This document shows, in pieces, positions 11,443-22,136 of a stretch of DNA of 64,000 nt. The stretch lies in the NCBI GenBank assembly GCA_963966185.1, contig CAWZYM010000010.1, positions 361,001 through 425,000 on the forward strand, read 5' to 3'. Source of the DNA: Rhabditoides inermis. Taxonomy: Eukaryota > Nematoda > Chromadorea > Rhabditida > Rhabditidae. A program made the translations under genes and the position numbers. The notes beneath the pieces were generated by a model that was not told the DNA's origin, ran no database searches, and saw only the letters and a list, made by a program, of their open reading frames with translations. Each line of letters begins with the position of its first letter. Position 1 is the stretch's first letter.

Positions 11443-14321
11443 TTCAATCAATCAATCAATCAATCACTTGCAGGTTCCTTGTGAACGGCAACCCCAGCAT
11501 GACTGCCCTCGCAAACTCGCTGTTTGAGTTTATCTGCAAGTCGGCCACCCTGCTCCATCCACCCATGGCGGAGAGGTGAGGGATTGCATTGATTATTGAT
11601 TGATAGTAATTGGTATTTTGATGTGGATGAATATAACGGACTGTGGTATTGATTGGTTATTGATATCGATTCACCTCTGTCCAGGCTCACGCGCAATCTT
11701 AACGTCGCCATGCACCACATATCGCAGCACTGCGGCGGACCCGGGTGAGTGTGGTGCGGTGTTTGTTTGTTTGTTTGTTTGTTTGTTTGTGCAGGTTAAA
11801 AAGGTCGAAACAGAACTCTGTCGTATGTCTAGATATAATGTTCGACTATATGTTCTCCGTTTGTTTGTTTGTTTGTTTGTTTACGAGTTGTGTTCAGTGT
11901 CATCTCGCCGGTGCTGGAGAATGTTCGATTGGAGCGCGGAGTGCGCGATGGGATACGCGAGATGTGGGTTTAGCATCACTTTGTTTTTTTCTCGGTAATT
12001 CTACTTATAAACCTGTCCTGCAGGTTCGAAACAGGATTTCGTCGTGTGGTTAGCTATTATGTTCTATTTGTATTCGTATCTACTTTAAAAAACCTCAGTT
12101 TCCCATTGTCTCTATTCAGATGGCGCGACTTTGTGCGCGCCATGCCCCCATCATCTTCGTCGGCCGCCGCCGCCGCCGCCGCCCCGTCGCTCACCACGTC
12201 ATCTGCGCCGCCGTCGATTGCGGGTCCGTCGGATGAGACGACACCACGAAGGAAGGAGAAGGACGTGGAGAAGGAGCAGCAGAGGGCGAAGAGGAAGAAG
12301 GTGGTGGTGGTGGATGACGACGCGGACTCGGCGGTAGGCAGCAGTGTGGCGAGTGGGGGAGGAGGAGAAGACGATGTGAGCATAGTGGGTGAGGTGGTGG
12401 GGCGTGCTTCGGCGACAGAGAAGCGAAGGAGCCCTCCAGTGCCGAGGACTGCCAAGGTGAGGGGGGAGGGAGGGAGGGAAAAGAGAGAGAGAGATGGTTG
12501 TTGCAGCCGGAGGAGCGCGCGGCGCGCGAGAAGGAGCTGGCCGGTCTTATGGCCGAGCTCAAGGACGAGATCCGACCGGCGATGGACGATGTCAGGGCGG
12601 CGTTCAAGGGTGAGCATCTGATTATCGATTGATTGATTGATTGATGTGTATCTTAGGCACCACTGTATGTTTCATATCATTATGATTGTGTTGTCATATT
12701 CAGATATAACGATTCCGTATATAAACAAATGCTTGGTTAACGTGTATCGACTATCGATTGATTATCGATTAATTTGCAGCCGGTGGTAGTGCGGACGAGG
12801 CGGTTCAGCTCGACGACGACGAGGAGGACAACGAGCGCTGCGAGGCCGTGCAGCGCCTGCTCGTCTCCATCTTTGAGCATGTCAGTGTGTGTTTTGTGTT
12901 TTGAACCGGTTTGTGTTGTGTGTTTTGAACCTGTGTGTGTTTTGTGTTTTGTTTGGTCAATCTGCTCTTGTTCAGGAGGAGGTGCTGGACGAGAATCAGC
13001 TCGAGTTGATCGCCGGCTGTCTGCTGCTGTTGTGGGGTGATATGGTGGGTGGTGATTACTGATTACGTCTGACGTCATGATGACGTGAACTCGGCTAGGC
13101 TGATTGCGGTATCATATTCAGCTATAACGATTCCGAACAAACTCTCGAGCGTCAACGTGTTGAGCAGTTGAAAGAGCCACGACGCATTGCAGTGTCGGCG
13201 CGACGGTCCCCTCCTTCCGGAGTCGCTGTCGGACGCGTCTCTGTCTGCCTGCTTCACCCACCCTGTCTATGTGGTGTTCCGCAACCTGGCGATGACCCCG
13301 GACGGCGACTCTGCCCGCGAGCCGCTCCTCTCCGTCATTGCCGCCATGCGAGACAGATGGCAGTCGGTCGAATCCACCCTACTCTTGCTGTTCTTTGTCA
13401 AGGAGATGAAGGTGGGGGTTTACTTGATTAAAGTTCCCCGTTCCCGCCAATTCTCCAGTTCAAATAACCCCGCACCATTCGTGCGCAAAGGCGATTGTGC
13501 ACCGGTCGCGCGCAAGCAGCGCAATTTGGAATATCCGAAAGCAATCCTTGATCGATGTCCTAGTCATCCAACATGATCCAAATCTCGTGAATTGTTTGCC
13601 ACAGCGTATACAACATGCTTGCGCACAAATTGTGCTCCTGGAGAATTGGAGAGGACTTTATCATGTTATCAATATCAGTGAAATGTGGTTAACAGTATTG
13701 TCTCAGTCGGTGAACTCGGATGCTTCGTCTGCGTACTCTGACGTGGCGAGTACGCTGGAGAAGAGCACCGGCGAGTTGCTCGCTGAGGATCTGCAGGTGA
13801 GGGCGGGGCGAGAGTGGGCGGAGCTATGACCGGTTCGATTTCAGCACTGCGCGCTGATCGATGATCGCCTTCTCGCGTACCTCGTTCCGTACGTGTTTGG
13901 CGTGTTCCCGATCGATGTTTCGGAAGAGCCGGGCATCTTCAAAGCGGTGAGTTGTTTGTTTGTTAAATTACATGTTAAATTGTTTACATCACAAGGATGT
14001 TTCGCACATGCAAATGCCTATGAACAATGACAATCGAGGGGCAGCAGTAGAGTACTAGATGTTATGGTTCTAGAAAACCATCAATGAGAATCCACGATGA
14101 CGGCGTGTCTTGTTTATCTGTTGTCCGCTCACGTGACCTTTTCAGATCTGCTGCCACCTGGACGCGCGTCAGCTGTGCGAGCTGATCGCGGAGAGCGTGC
14201 GCGAGAACGTGATCCTGTTCCGCAAGGAGCACTTTGTGCCGATCGCCACCGCCAGCCTCGGATGGGCCACCGTGCCGCAGTGGGCATTCTGGCAGCTGGG
14301 TGAGTGGTGTGGGCAGATTGA

Positions 14322-14403
<82 letters not shown>

Positions 14404-16224
14404 AATGGGTACCGGGCCGAAACAGGGTTAACCCCTCTTTCTACCAGTAACTGTGTCTCTTTCTATGTAGTTTTGTCTTGGTTTTGTATTGTGTACTTTT
14501 CCCTTCCCTTACTACTCCTCATTAATTGATGGTTCTCAGTACACGCCGAGTCGGTGCCGCTGGACTGGGCGCAGTCGCTGATCCCCAAGCTGCGCTACGC
14601 CCAGCATGCCGAGGCGTGCACCAACATACTCCTCATGTTCAAGGTTGATAGAGATAGAGCGAGTCAAGGGGTTCATTCCTGTTTGTTGCAGCCTTTTTAC
14701 CTTACTCGGTAGTTTGTCTAGAGAGTCAGACTATGACGAATCATGATGTAGAGGGTATGCGTGTCGTGTCGAACCTCTCTCCTCCTCTGCAGCGCTTCGA
14801 CCGCGACCCGACGATGGCGCTGATGCGGCTCATCTTCAGCCGCCCCCACGACGACGACACGTTCAGCGTGGAGTGCATCAAGGTGAGGAGGGTCCGGTGG
14901 TCCGCAATTTTTGTTGTTGGTGGTGTGGTCCGCTAGTTTGTGAAGGGATGTGATCCTTGAATGAATATACTCATGTTTTGGGCGGGACGACACACCGGGG
15001 GCCGAGTAGTCGGTGAAAATGATCTCGCAAGTTGAACTTTTGAAGTTCTAGTTGCGATATATCATACATCCCGGCCCCGGCGCTTTGAAAAGTAAATTTT
15101 CTGCTTATTACGTACGTGCATAAGATAAAATGATCTCTTGATCACATTGAAAAAGGTATCCTTCCTATTTCCTATACATGACACAAACTGTTTTGCCGAG
15201 CCTGATACTAGTCTATCATGTCGATTTCTAGATTCTGATCGAGGACCCGGACTGTGTGCCAAAGGTGGCCGAGCTGGTGGCGACGCTGCTCAAGAAGCAG
15301 CTGCAGGTGGGTGGGAGGGGGGGGCAGATTGACAGACAGATTGTCAGATAGATGACAGATAGGCTGACAGATTGACTGACTGACATACACTGGCAGACAG
15401 ACAGATGTCTGACTGAGACTGACTGACTGACCGGCTCACAGACAGACAGACAGACAGACACAAGAAGTGACATGTCGATTGCAGGCGGGCGACGTGTGCT
15501 CTCCGGAGAAGGCGGAGAAGAAGGAGAAGAAGAAGTCGCCGCCCAAGCTCTACATGGAGCAGGTATGGGGGAGAGGGAGAGAGAGAGAGAGAAAGAGAGA
15601 GAGGGGGGGAGAGAGAGGACACTGAAGTATGGCTTGTTGAATGTGTCCGCTGTCGTGGAGTGGAGTGAGTAATGTGAATGGTTAAGGAAGGTGTTAACAG
15701 GGAAATATCATTGTGAACTAGTAAGATAGCAGTCGAAGAACGGTGTATTGATTGATTGCATTCAGGTGCTGCACCACATGGAGCGCTTCACGCAGCTGTG
15801 TCTGACGAAGGACAAGCGTGAGACGGAGGCGATGCTCTCCAAGCAGCCGCTGCAGGACGTGTTCCACACGATCAAGAAGTGGGTGCCGGACGAAGCAAAG
15901 TGCGCGCACCCAATGCGGCGCTGACGTGTCTCCGATCTACTTTGCTGCGACTTTTTTCTTCTTCAAGATTAGACTTTTCAATCACAGTCTAGGTCTCCCC
16001 GGCGATTCTGATAATATAAGTTGTGATTTTGAGGAGCGACAAGTCGAACGTGTTGTACCGCCGCTTCCCGCAGCTGTTTGCTGTGGTGGAGATTCTGAAC
16101 GAGGACACCTCGCCGCCGACCCGCACCCTGCGAGGGAACAGACAGGCGACCAAGCCTCCCAAGAAGTCGATCGAGAAGGACGAAGAGGTGGGGAGGGAGA
16201 GATAATGAGGGATGAGAGATAGAT

Positions 16225-16259
<35 letters not shown>

Positions 16260-16327
16260 CTCGTGTTCAGGATGAGCCGGTGAAAAAGAAGCGTCGTCCG
16301 ATCGAGATCGACTCGGACAGCGATTGA
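8562..16327 (+). CDS. ints-3: Integrator complex subunit 3
   Basis: Thirty exons, about 1,088 residues (human INTS3 is about 1,040). Exons: 8562-8681, 8864-8986, 9148-9291, 9346-9438, 9519-9581, 9689-9802, 10081-10213, 10305-10381, 10477-10545, 10630-10693, 10754-10833, 11006-11118, 11474-11575, 11685-11744, 11898-11963, 12120-12456, 12507-12609, 12780-12880, 12976-13044, 13193-13411, 13707-13796, 13845-13946, 14146-14299, 14540-14643, 14793-14882, 15232-15306, 15485-15562, 15766-15878, 16034-16187, 16271-16327. Family landmarks in order: YLRDLS, GRDLVHILMKLAKIP, WFQQQHL, ALWWDWL, HPVYVVFRNL, WAFWQL, and a terminal EIDSDSD. A Ser/Ala/acidic linker occupies about residues 475-650. INTS3 is part of the nuclear snRNA 3'-end and Pol II termination complex and also binds the SOSS single-strand DNA complex. 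The start of exon 8 has an alternative acceptor. Exons 28-30 are duplicated at 21.6 kb. Confidence 0.9.
9803..10080 (+). repeat. INTS3 intron with repeated ACGGTAG motifs
   Basis: GGTTACGGTAG-type phrases recur about five times within 280 bp (for example 9837, 9905, 9970, 10031). The same ACGGTAG core is found in other introns of this window (28067-28224, 32785-33060). Confidence 0.5.
10880..10994 (+). repeat. (GTGA)n/(GT)n microsatellite in INTS3 intron
   Basis: Tandem GAGT and GT units fill most of this intron, with a sharp switch between the two and back again. Confidence 0.9.
11366..11446 (+). repeat. (CT)n tract in INTS3 intron
   Basis: About 80 bases of almost pure CT upstream of an (AATC)n run and the acceptor at 11473. 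Confidence 0.9.
13987..14110 (+). repeat. Dispersed repeat in INTS3 intron 22
   Basis: About 120 bp with high similarity to 59079-59200 in an intron of the AXH gene, same orientation. Shared strings include GGGGCAGCAGTAGAGTACTA. No ORF or terminal repeat is visible. Confidence 0.7.
14322..14403 (+). repeat. (GATT)n microsatellite
   Basis: About 20 tandem GATT units in INTS3 intron 23. Confidence 0.95.
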
Positions 16328-16750
16328 TTGTTTACGTTTGAAAACTTGCATACGTTGTATTAGTGTTTGATCTCTCTATTCTCGAGAGAGCTGTGGTGTG
16401 GTGTATAGTTGTGGTACGTACGTGTACGGTGTGGAAGATAAAAGGATTTGAAGCAGTTCGCAAAAGAGTGCCGATGACTTTTCATAAACAAACTGTATGA
16501 TTAAAGGTACACTGGCAACTTATTTTTGACTCGGAATGATCGAAAGAATAATATTAACTCAAATCTCAATAGATTTTTGATAAAGAACAACGATTAACCG
16601 CTGCTTTCAAATGTTGCAACTCGCTGTTGCAACTTTTTTTCAAATTCAAAATTGGTCCCGCCACGACTTCCATTCCGTTAAACTCTTCAATACTGCAGAA
16701 GTGGCGATAGAACACATAATCCCAGACGAAAGAAGATCGTTCACTTACTA

Positions 16751-16816
16751 TGTGGCTCAATGCGTGTGTGCGCCGTAGTGGCACAGACCTCGCCGGTTCG
16801 AGTCCTGTCTACGGCA
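16751..16816 (+). other. tRNA-like sequence, probably SINE-derived
   Basis: Contains TGGCTCAATGCG (A-box-like), and GCCGTAG at 16772-16778 pairs perfectly with CTACGGC at 16809-16815, enclosing a B-box GGTTCGAGTCC. The distance between the paired arms is only 44 nt, too short for a standard tRNA, so a functional tRNA is unlikely. It lies in a segment absent from the two sister spacers. Confidence 0.45.
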
Positions 16817-16892
16817 AATGTTTTGCATGAGTGGTAATGTGCGTTCAAGAGAGCTAGTTGCAGAATTAAGTTGCCACGGTTCCTTTAAATAA

Positions 16893-17043
16893 TGAACGGA
16901 ACATATAGAACACGATTCGCTGTTTTCATTTCGTAGTGAGAAATACCATTTCGGTGCGTAAGTGTCCCTACGCGCCGACTTGGCATTTCCCACTACGAAA
17001 TGAAAACGTCGCGGATCGTGTTCTACATATTCTATTCATTTTG
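16893..17043. repeat. 150-bp hairpin repeat, copy 1
   Basis: Inverted arms built on GAACACGAT..TTTTCATTTCGTAGTG and its complement. Copies lie at 18868-19018 and 22780-22925, always followed by the same GTAAAAGTATTTGTCATTCA block. It could be a MITE copied with the spacer. Confidence 0.8.
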
Positions 17044-17213
17044 GCGTAAAAGTATTTGTCATTCAGGATGAATCAAGCACTCATACGTTTCAGTGGTGGG
17101 AAGAACCGCCTGGGTTGTCACTGTCTGATACTAGTAAAGAACACAAACACGATCATATAAATGCTATGTTTATTGCTTCTCTTTCAGCGAGCAATGTGTT
17201 GGGCAGTAGGGCT

Positions 17214-18398
17214 CTACTGACGGAGCACCTTGCGGAGACGGAACTTGCGCACGCGCCTTCCGTATCCTCCAGCGGCGGCGGCGGCTCCCGCGTCTCCTCC
17301 TCCTCCAGAGTATCCTCCAGCGGGAGCAGCGGCAGCGGGTGCGGGCGCGGCCTCAGCGACAGGTGCGGGAGCGGCCTCAGCAGCAGCTGCACCACCAGAG
17401 TATCCACCGGCTCCACCAGCTGCAGCACCACCAGAGTAGCCACCAGCGGCGGCGGCGGGTGCGGGGGCGGCCTCAGCGGCGGCTGCGCCACCAGAGTATC
17501 CTCCAGCACCTTCAGCGGCGGCTGCTCCTCCAGCGCTGTATCCTCCCTCGACAGCGGCGGTGCGCGGCGGGCAGGGGCAGTATGCGGCGTCGGGTCCGGG
17601 CGCGCCGTCGGGTCCGGGCGCTCCGGGCTGTCCGTCGGGTCCGGGTCCTCCGGGGTTTCCGGGCGGTCCCGGCGGTCCAGCGGGTCCGGGCTCTCCGGGT
17701 CCGGTCGAGTATCCCTCGCCGCCAGCCTCTCCCGCGGGTCCAGGAGGTCCAGGAGGTCCAGCGGGTCCCGGCTGTCCAGCGCCCGTCTTGGTGCCAGGCG
17801 CGCCAGGCGGTCCGTCAGTTCCAGGGTTTCCGGGCGCTCCATCGGGTCCCGGGGGTCCAGGCGGTCCAGGAGGTCCGGGCTGAGGATATCCACCAGCGGC
17901 TCCATCGTTTCCGGGCGGTCCATCGGGTCCAGCCGGTCCAGCAGGTCCGTCGGGTCCAGCGGGTCCAGGCGGTCCCGCAGGACACGTGATGCACGCCTTC
18001 TGATCAGCTCCCGTGGAGTACGAGTCACCACCGGATCCGGCCTGTCCGTCGGGTCCGGGCGCTCCCGGCTCACCGTCTTCTCCGTTGGATCCAGGAGGTC
18101 CGGGAGGTCCGGGCGGGCAGCCGCTCGCCTGCGCGGCGCAGTTGCATTGTCCCGAGGACGCGCCACCGGACACTCCCTGCGAGTAGCCACCGCCCGCTGC
18201 CTGCGCGTATCCGCCGCCGCGCTTGTGTCGGTTGAAGATGTCCGCGCCGGTGGTCTTCATCATCTCGCGCCACGCGTCGTTCGCGGCGCCCTTGAACTCG
18301 CCCAGTTCCATCATCAGCTCCTGCTCGAAGGTGTTGATGTCCGAGAAGATGTAGCCGACGGTGGCTGAAGAGGGAGGGTTGGGGTGAGAGAGAGAGAG

Positions 18399-18438
<40 letters not shown>

Positions 18439-18513
18439 GGGCTCACCGATGGTCGCCAAGGTAGCGATGAAGCAGCCCGCCGAGGCGACGGTCAGACCAG
18501 TGGAGAGGCCCAT
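17214..18513 (-). CDS. Cuticle collagen 1
   Basis: Two exons: 18513-18447 and 18364-17214, 405 residues, phase-1 intron. Residues 4-35 are hydrophobic, followed by an N-terminal cuticle-collagen domain ([11 protein letters not shown]) and a furin-like RHKR at about 69-72. Cys pairs flank the Gly-X-Y blocks: [15 protein letters not shown] and YCPCPPRT. Gly-X-Y repeats (GPPGPPG type) are interrupted. The last third is an Ala/Gly/Tyr-rich region with GGYSGG motifs, ending basic (FRLRKVLRQ). It would be secreted by hypodermis and cross-linked into cuticle. A TATA box sits about 35 bp upstream of the ATG. Nearly identical to collagen 2, the other half of the duplication. A polyadenylation signal AATAAA is read at about 17174-17169. 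Confidence 0.93.
18365..18446 (-). repeat. (CT)n intron of collagen 1
   Basis: The only intron of the gene is 82 bp and mostly CT on the coding strand. The matching intron in collagen 2 has a shorter, interrupted tract, so the tract length changed after duplication. Confidence 0.9.
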
Positions 18514-18545
18514 TGCCGAATGAGTGAGGAGTCGACTGAACGAGA

Positions 18546-18557
18546 CGCTTATATAGT
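18546..18557 (-). promoter_or_regulatory. TATA box of collagen 1
   Basis: ACTATATAAGCG on the minus strand, about 35 bp upstream of the start codon. The identical element is in collagen 2. The short distance implies a very short 5' leader. Confidence 0.7.
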
Positions 18558-18744
18558 CGGGCAAGTAGGACCCCGGGGCGTGAGAGAAGTGGGACGCGAC
18601 TCTCTTGTGTTGGCGCAGTCTCTCGCTTGCTATCTCCGCCATCTCGCATCTACGAACGGCATCTAGTAATGTAAACGGAACTGGTAACGATGTTTGAGTC
18701 GGTGAGAAGGAATTCGCAAGTTAACTTTCTTTACTGTGTCAAGC

Positions 18745-19103
18745 TGAGATAGCTGTGGTTTGGTGTAAAGTTGTGGTACGTACGTGTACGGTGTGAAAGA
18801 TACATTTATTTTAAGCAGTTCTCAAAAAAGTGCGGATGACTTTTCGAAAACAAACTGTATGATTAAATAATGAACGGAACATCTAGAACACGCATCGCTG
18901 TTTTCATTTCGTAGTGAAAAATACCAAGTCGGCGCGTAGCGCACCGAAATGGTAGTTCTCACTACGAATGAAACTTCACGAATCGTGTTCTACATATATT
19001 CTATCCATTTTAGCGTAAAAGTATTTGTCATTCAGAATGAATCAATCACTCATACTTTTCAGTGGTGGAAAGAACCGCCTGCTTTGTCTCTGTCTGATAC
19101 TAG

Positions 19104-19105
<2 letters not shown>
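18745..19105. repeat. Spacer B, third copy of the INTS3-collagen spacer
   Basis: Aligns with 16388-17110 and 22645-23020, including the hairpin (18868-19018) and the following CTCATACTTTTCAGTGGTGG block, but has no collagen coding sequence after it. It ends in an (AATC)n run at 19106-19140. Confidence 0.8.
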
Positions 19106-19140
<35 letters not shown>

Positions 19141-19141
19141 G
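19106..19141 (+). repeat. (TCAA)n microsatellite
   Basis: Nine tandem units at the right end of spacer B. Confidence 0.95.
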
Positions 19142-19741
19142 AGGATTAGTATAAAAGGTAAGGAAAAGAACACAATACGTACTACATAGTGAGAGACACA
19201 GTTAATGGTAGAAAGAGGGGTGTACCCTGTTTCGGCCCGTTACCCTGCAGACAGGATTCTATACACAAGTAACAAATTAGAGAGGGCGCGCCAGCGCCCT
19301 CTCGTTTGTACTGGATGTCCCCGCGCGCTAGAATGCTCAAAAACGACTTTTCCCGGATGAAGCACTTTTCCTCATTTTGAAGTGATTTCCACTGTTACAT
19401 TGCATTCACATCTCTATTCGATAGAGTTATAGAAAGTTGTATTGAGTTTGATTGAATTTGAAGCGAGATACGGAGAGTCCGCATTCGAGTGCGGATTGAG
19501 ATTGGTGTCGGTCGCTCGGGCGGGCGGGCGGGCGTCGGACAATCGCTTTCGCCCCGCCCCCTCTGTGTGTGTGTGAGAGAGAGAGAGATAGGCGAATAGC
19601 GGGTGCGCGTCGGTATCCTCGCAGCGAATCGCGAACGTGTATGAAAATGTAATTTTGTGAAACAAAACTTAAGAAAAGGACAGATATTATCTTTCAAAAG
19701 TACTTCCAAGTAAAAGTAGTTGGTTTGTACTGTTGTCTCAG

Positions 19742-20829
19742 TTAACGGTCTCTGGAATACCATATATGAACAAGGAGTGCCTGGCTACATAATATCAATG
19801 CTGGAGAAGGTTTATTCAAATGCTGAGAATGAGATCAAAGTGAATAAGAAGCGAACCAACGTGAATGTTCAACGAGGAGTGAGGCAAGGCTGCGTCCTCA
19901 GCCCTGTCCTTTTCAATGCCGTGTTGGAGCAAATACTGAGAAAAATGAGTTGGATGGAGAAAGGAGTGAAAATTGATGGAGAATATTTGAGTCACCTACG
20001 ATACGCCGATGATGTTGTTTCATGTGCAAGAAGCAAAGAGACCGCTCAGAAAATGCTAGACGAACTGAGTGTGGAAAGCGAAAAGTATGGATTGCGAATA
20101 AGTCAAAAGAAGACGAAGATTCTCACTATTGGACCAAATCAGAACTTGACTCTACGTGGTGCACCCCTCGAGACAGTGCGAAGTTTCAAATATTTGGGAG
20201 TCACAATATCGAAGGACAAAGACACGATTGAACTAGAAAGACGAATGGGAAGTGCGTGGGGAGCGTTCAATAGACATCGACGCTTTCTCACAAGCAGGAC
20301 TGTGCCCATGAAGAGGAAGCGAGCCGTGATCTACACTTGTGTATTACCGGGAGCCCTCTACTGTTGCGAAACCTGGGCAATTGCGGAAAAACAAAAGGAG
20401 AAACTAAGAAGAATGCAACGTCGAATGGAAATATCGATGGTTAATGTCACACTACGAGATAGAATGAGAAATGAACGATTGCGAGACCTGACAGGACTAC
20501 GCGATATTATGGATATTGCATGGAAAAGAGAAAGGAATTGGGCAAAGAAGGTAGCGACATTCAAAAACCGATGGTCGAGACGGGTAACAGAATGGAGACC
20601 GTACGATAAGACGAGGAGAATAGGAGCACCGTATGTGAAATGGAGCGACGACCTGAAGGAGATGATGGAACGGAACGGACGATGTGGCGAGAACTGGGCG
20701 ACATTAGCGAGGAGTGACAACGACGGTGAATGGAAATCGATAATGCTCACGGGACCAGCTCCATAGCGAGACAATTATGTTTTGTGCATTGAGATTCTGG
20801 ATAAAGTTTTTGATTTTGATTTTGATTTT
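19742..20829 (+). mobile_element. 5'-truncated RTE-like non-LTR retrotransposon
   Basis: Flanked by an 11-bp duplication TGTTGTCTCAG (19731-19741 and 20830-20840). The right end is a short tandem tail of TTTTGAT units, typical of RTE-type LINEs. The interior is the 3' part of a reverse transcriptase gene. The uninterrupted target is seen at 2959-2975. Confidence 0.88.
19747..20766 (+). pseudogene. Reverse transcriptase C-terminal part (LINE, 5' truncated)
   Basis: An intact frame of about 340 codons, open from the insertion edge to TAG at 20764. Motifs in order: RQGCVLSPVLFN, LRYADDVV (catalytic Asp-Asp), GLRISQKKTK, FKYLGVTI, then the C-terminal ETWAIAEKQKEKLRRMQRRM and the RTE-like DRMRNERLRDLTG and WSDDL blocks. 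The endonuclease and the first RT motifs are missing, so it cannot be autonomous. No stop codon interrupts it, which suggests a recent insertion. Confidence 0.85.
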
Positions 20830-21305
20830 TGTTGTCTCAGATGAGCAAAAGGACTGACATGTTTTCAATGGAGACATGTGCAAACAGGCTCTCAGCATTA
20901 TTCGACGTGTTATGTTACAACAGAAGTTGTGCTTTTAGATAATAACTGCATAACTTCGTAAACGCGTTCATTATAATATGGCCGCTTTGCACTGGTATGA
21001 GAGAGAGAGCCTGTTGGCACATGTCTCCATTGAAAACATGTCAGTCCTTTTGCTCAACTGAGACAACAGTACAAACCAACTACTTTTACTTGGAAGTACT
21101 TTTGAAAGATAATCATTACAGTAGCTGAGCTACCATCTTAGTTAAGCACCGTGGTGGGCCCTAGGCTAATGCTCATCAGTACAGGTTCCACGGTGCGACA
21201 CAGTAATAAACACAGTAACTGACTAATAAGCTGAAAACTTGTTAGATTATCAGGCAGAGTAAAAGCATTTCTAGTTAACATTCTAACAAGAGACATTCGC
21301 AATTA

Positions 21306-21324
21306 TAGAGAGAGAGAGAGAAAA

Positions 21325-21401
<77 letters not shown>
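21306..21401 (+). repeat. (GA)n tract at the left end of duplication unit 2
   Basis: Almost pure GA for about 95 bases, ending at the breakpoint of unit 2. A shorter GA tract is at the matching place in unit 1 (about 15571-15616). Confidence 0.9.
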
Positions 21402-21405
<4 letters not shown>

Positions 21406-21552
21406 ACTGAAGTATGTCTTGTTGGATGTTAGATGTGGCTGTAGAAGAACTAGGAGTGGAGTGGAGTGAGTAATGGGAATGGTTAAGGGAAATATCACTG
21501 TGAACTAGTAAGATAGCTGTCAAAGAATGGTATATTGATTGATTTCATTCAG

Positions 21553-22110
21553 GTGTTGCACCACATGGAGCGCTTCACGCAGCTGTGTCTGACGAAGGAC
21601 AAGCGTGAGACGGAGGCGATGCTCTCCAAGCAGCCGCTGCAGGACGTGTTCCACACGATCAAGAAGTGGGTGCCGGACGAAGCAAAGTGCGCGCACCCAA
21701 TGCGGCGCTGACGTGTCTCCGATCTACTTTGCTGCGACTTTTTTTTTTCAAGATTAGACTTTTCAATCACAGTCTAGGTCTCCCTGGCGATTCTGATAAT
21801 ATAAGTTGTGGTTTGAGGAGCGACAAGTCGAACGTGTTGTACCGCCGCTTCCCGCAGCTGTTTGCTGTGGTGGAGATTCTGAACGAGGACACCTCGCCGC
21901 CGACCCGCACCCTGCGAGGGAACAGACAGGCGACCAAGCCTCCCAAGAAGTCGATCGAGAAGGACGAAGAGGTGGGGAGGGAGGGAGGGAGGGAGAGGAG
22001 AGAGGGGGTGAAGGGAAAGAGAGTGAGAGAGAGAGAGAGAACCTCGTGTTCAGGATGAGCCGGTGAAGAAGAAGCGTCGTCCGATTGAGATCGACTCGGA
22101 CAGCGATTGA
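21553..22110 (+). pseudogene. Duplicated 3' end of INTS3 (exons 28-30)
   Basis: Exons 21553-21665, 21818-21971 and 22054-22110 match exons 28-30 of INTS3 in length, frame and splice sites, with the same terminal EIDSDSD and stop. The other 27 exons are absent, so it is a fragment without a start. The coding sequence has no disabling change. It could still act as an alternative 3' end if INTS3 transcripts run through. Confidence 0.85.
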
Positions 22111-22136
22111 TTGATTACGTTTGAAAACTTGCATAC

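Larger units (their letters stand above)
16388..17110. other. Spacer A between INTS3 and collagen 1
   Basis: Starts with a conserved block (GTTGTGGTACGTACGTGTAC at about 16404) also found at 18757 and 22667. It contains an insertion relative to the other two spacers (about 16506-16884), a tRNA-like stretch at 16751-16815, and a 150-bp hairpin at 16893-17043. No coding exon is seen. Confidence 0.6.
15616..18744. repeat. Segmental duplication, unit 1
   Basis: Matches 21405-24628 with high identity, apart from a LINE insertion in unit 2, an insertion in the unit 1 spacer (about 16506-16884), GA-tract changes and indels in the Ala/Gly region of the collagen. It covers the end of INTS3 and a complete collagen gene with promoter. 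The right breakpoint is sharp: both copies read CTTTACTGTGTCAAG and then differ. Confidence 0.85.
19275..21113 (+). mobile_element. GC-hairpin + terminal palindrome element, copy 3, split by a LINE
   Basis: Left part 19275-19741 and right part 20830-21113 together match 2519-3238 over the whole length. The palindrome arms start at 19685 and end at 21113. The (CGGG)n stretch near 19515 differs in length from copy 2. The interruption is the LINE at 19742-20829. Confidence 0.85.

Noticed and set aside
12057..12617. Minus-strand ORF opposite INTS3 exons 16-17
   Set aside because: Shadow of a low-complexity Ser/Ala/acidic coding region; no splice or start support.
17115..18368. Long plus-strand open frames over the collagen genes (also at 22997-24265 and on the minus strand over collagens 3 and 4)
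   Set aside because: These are shadows of Gly-X-Y repeats, which leave all frames free of stops. The real strand is fixed by the N-domain, Cys motifs, TATA boxes and intron.
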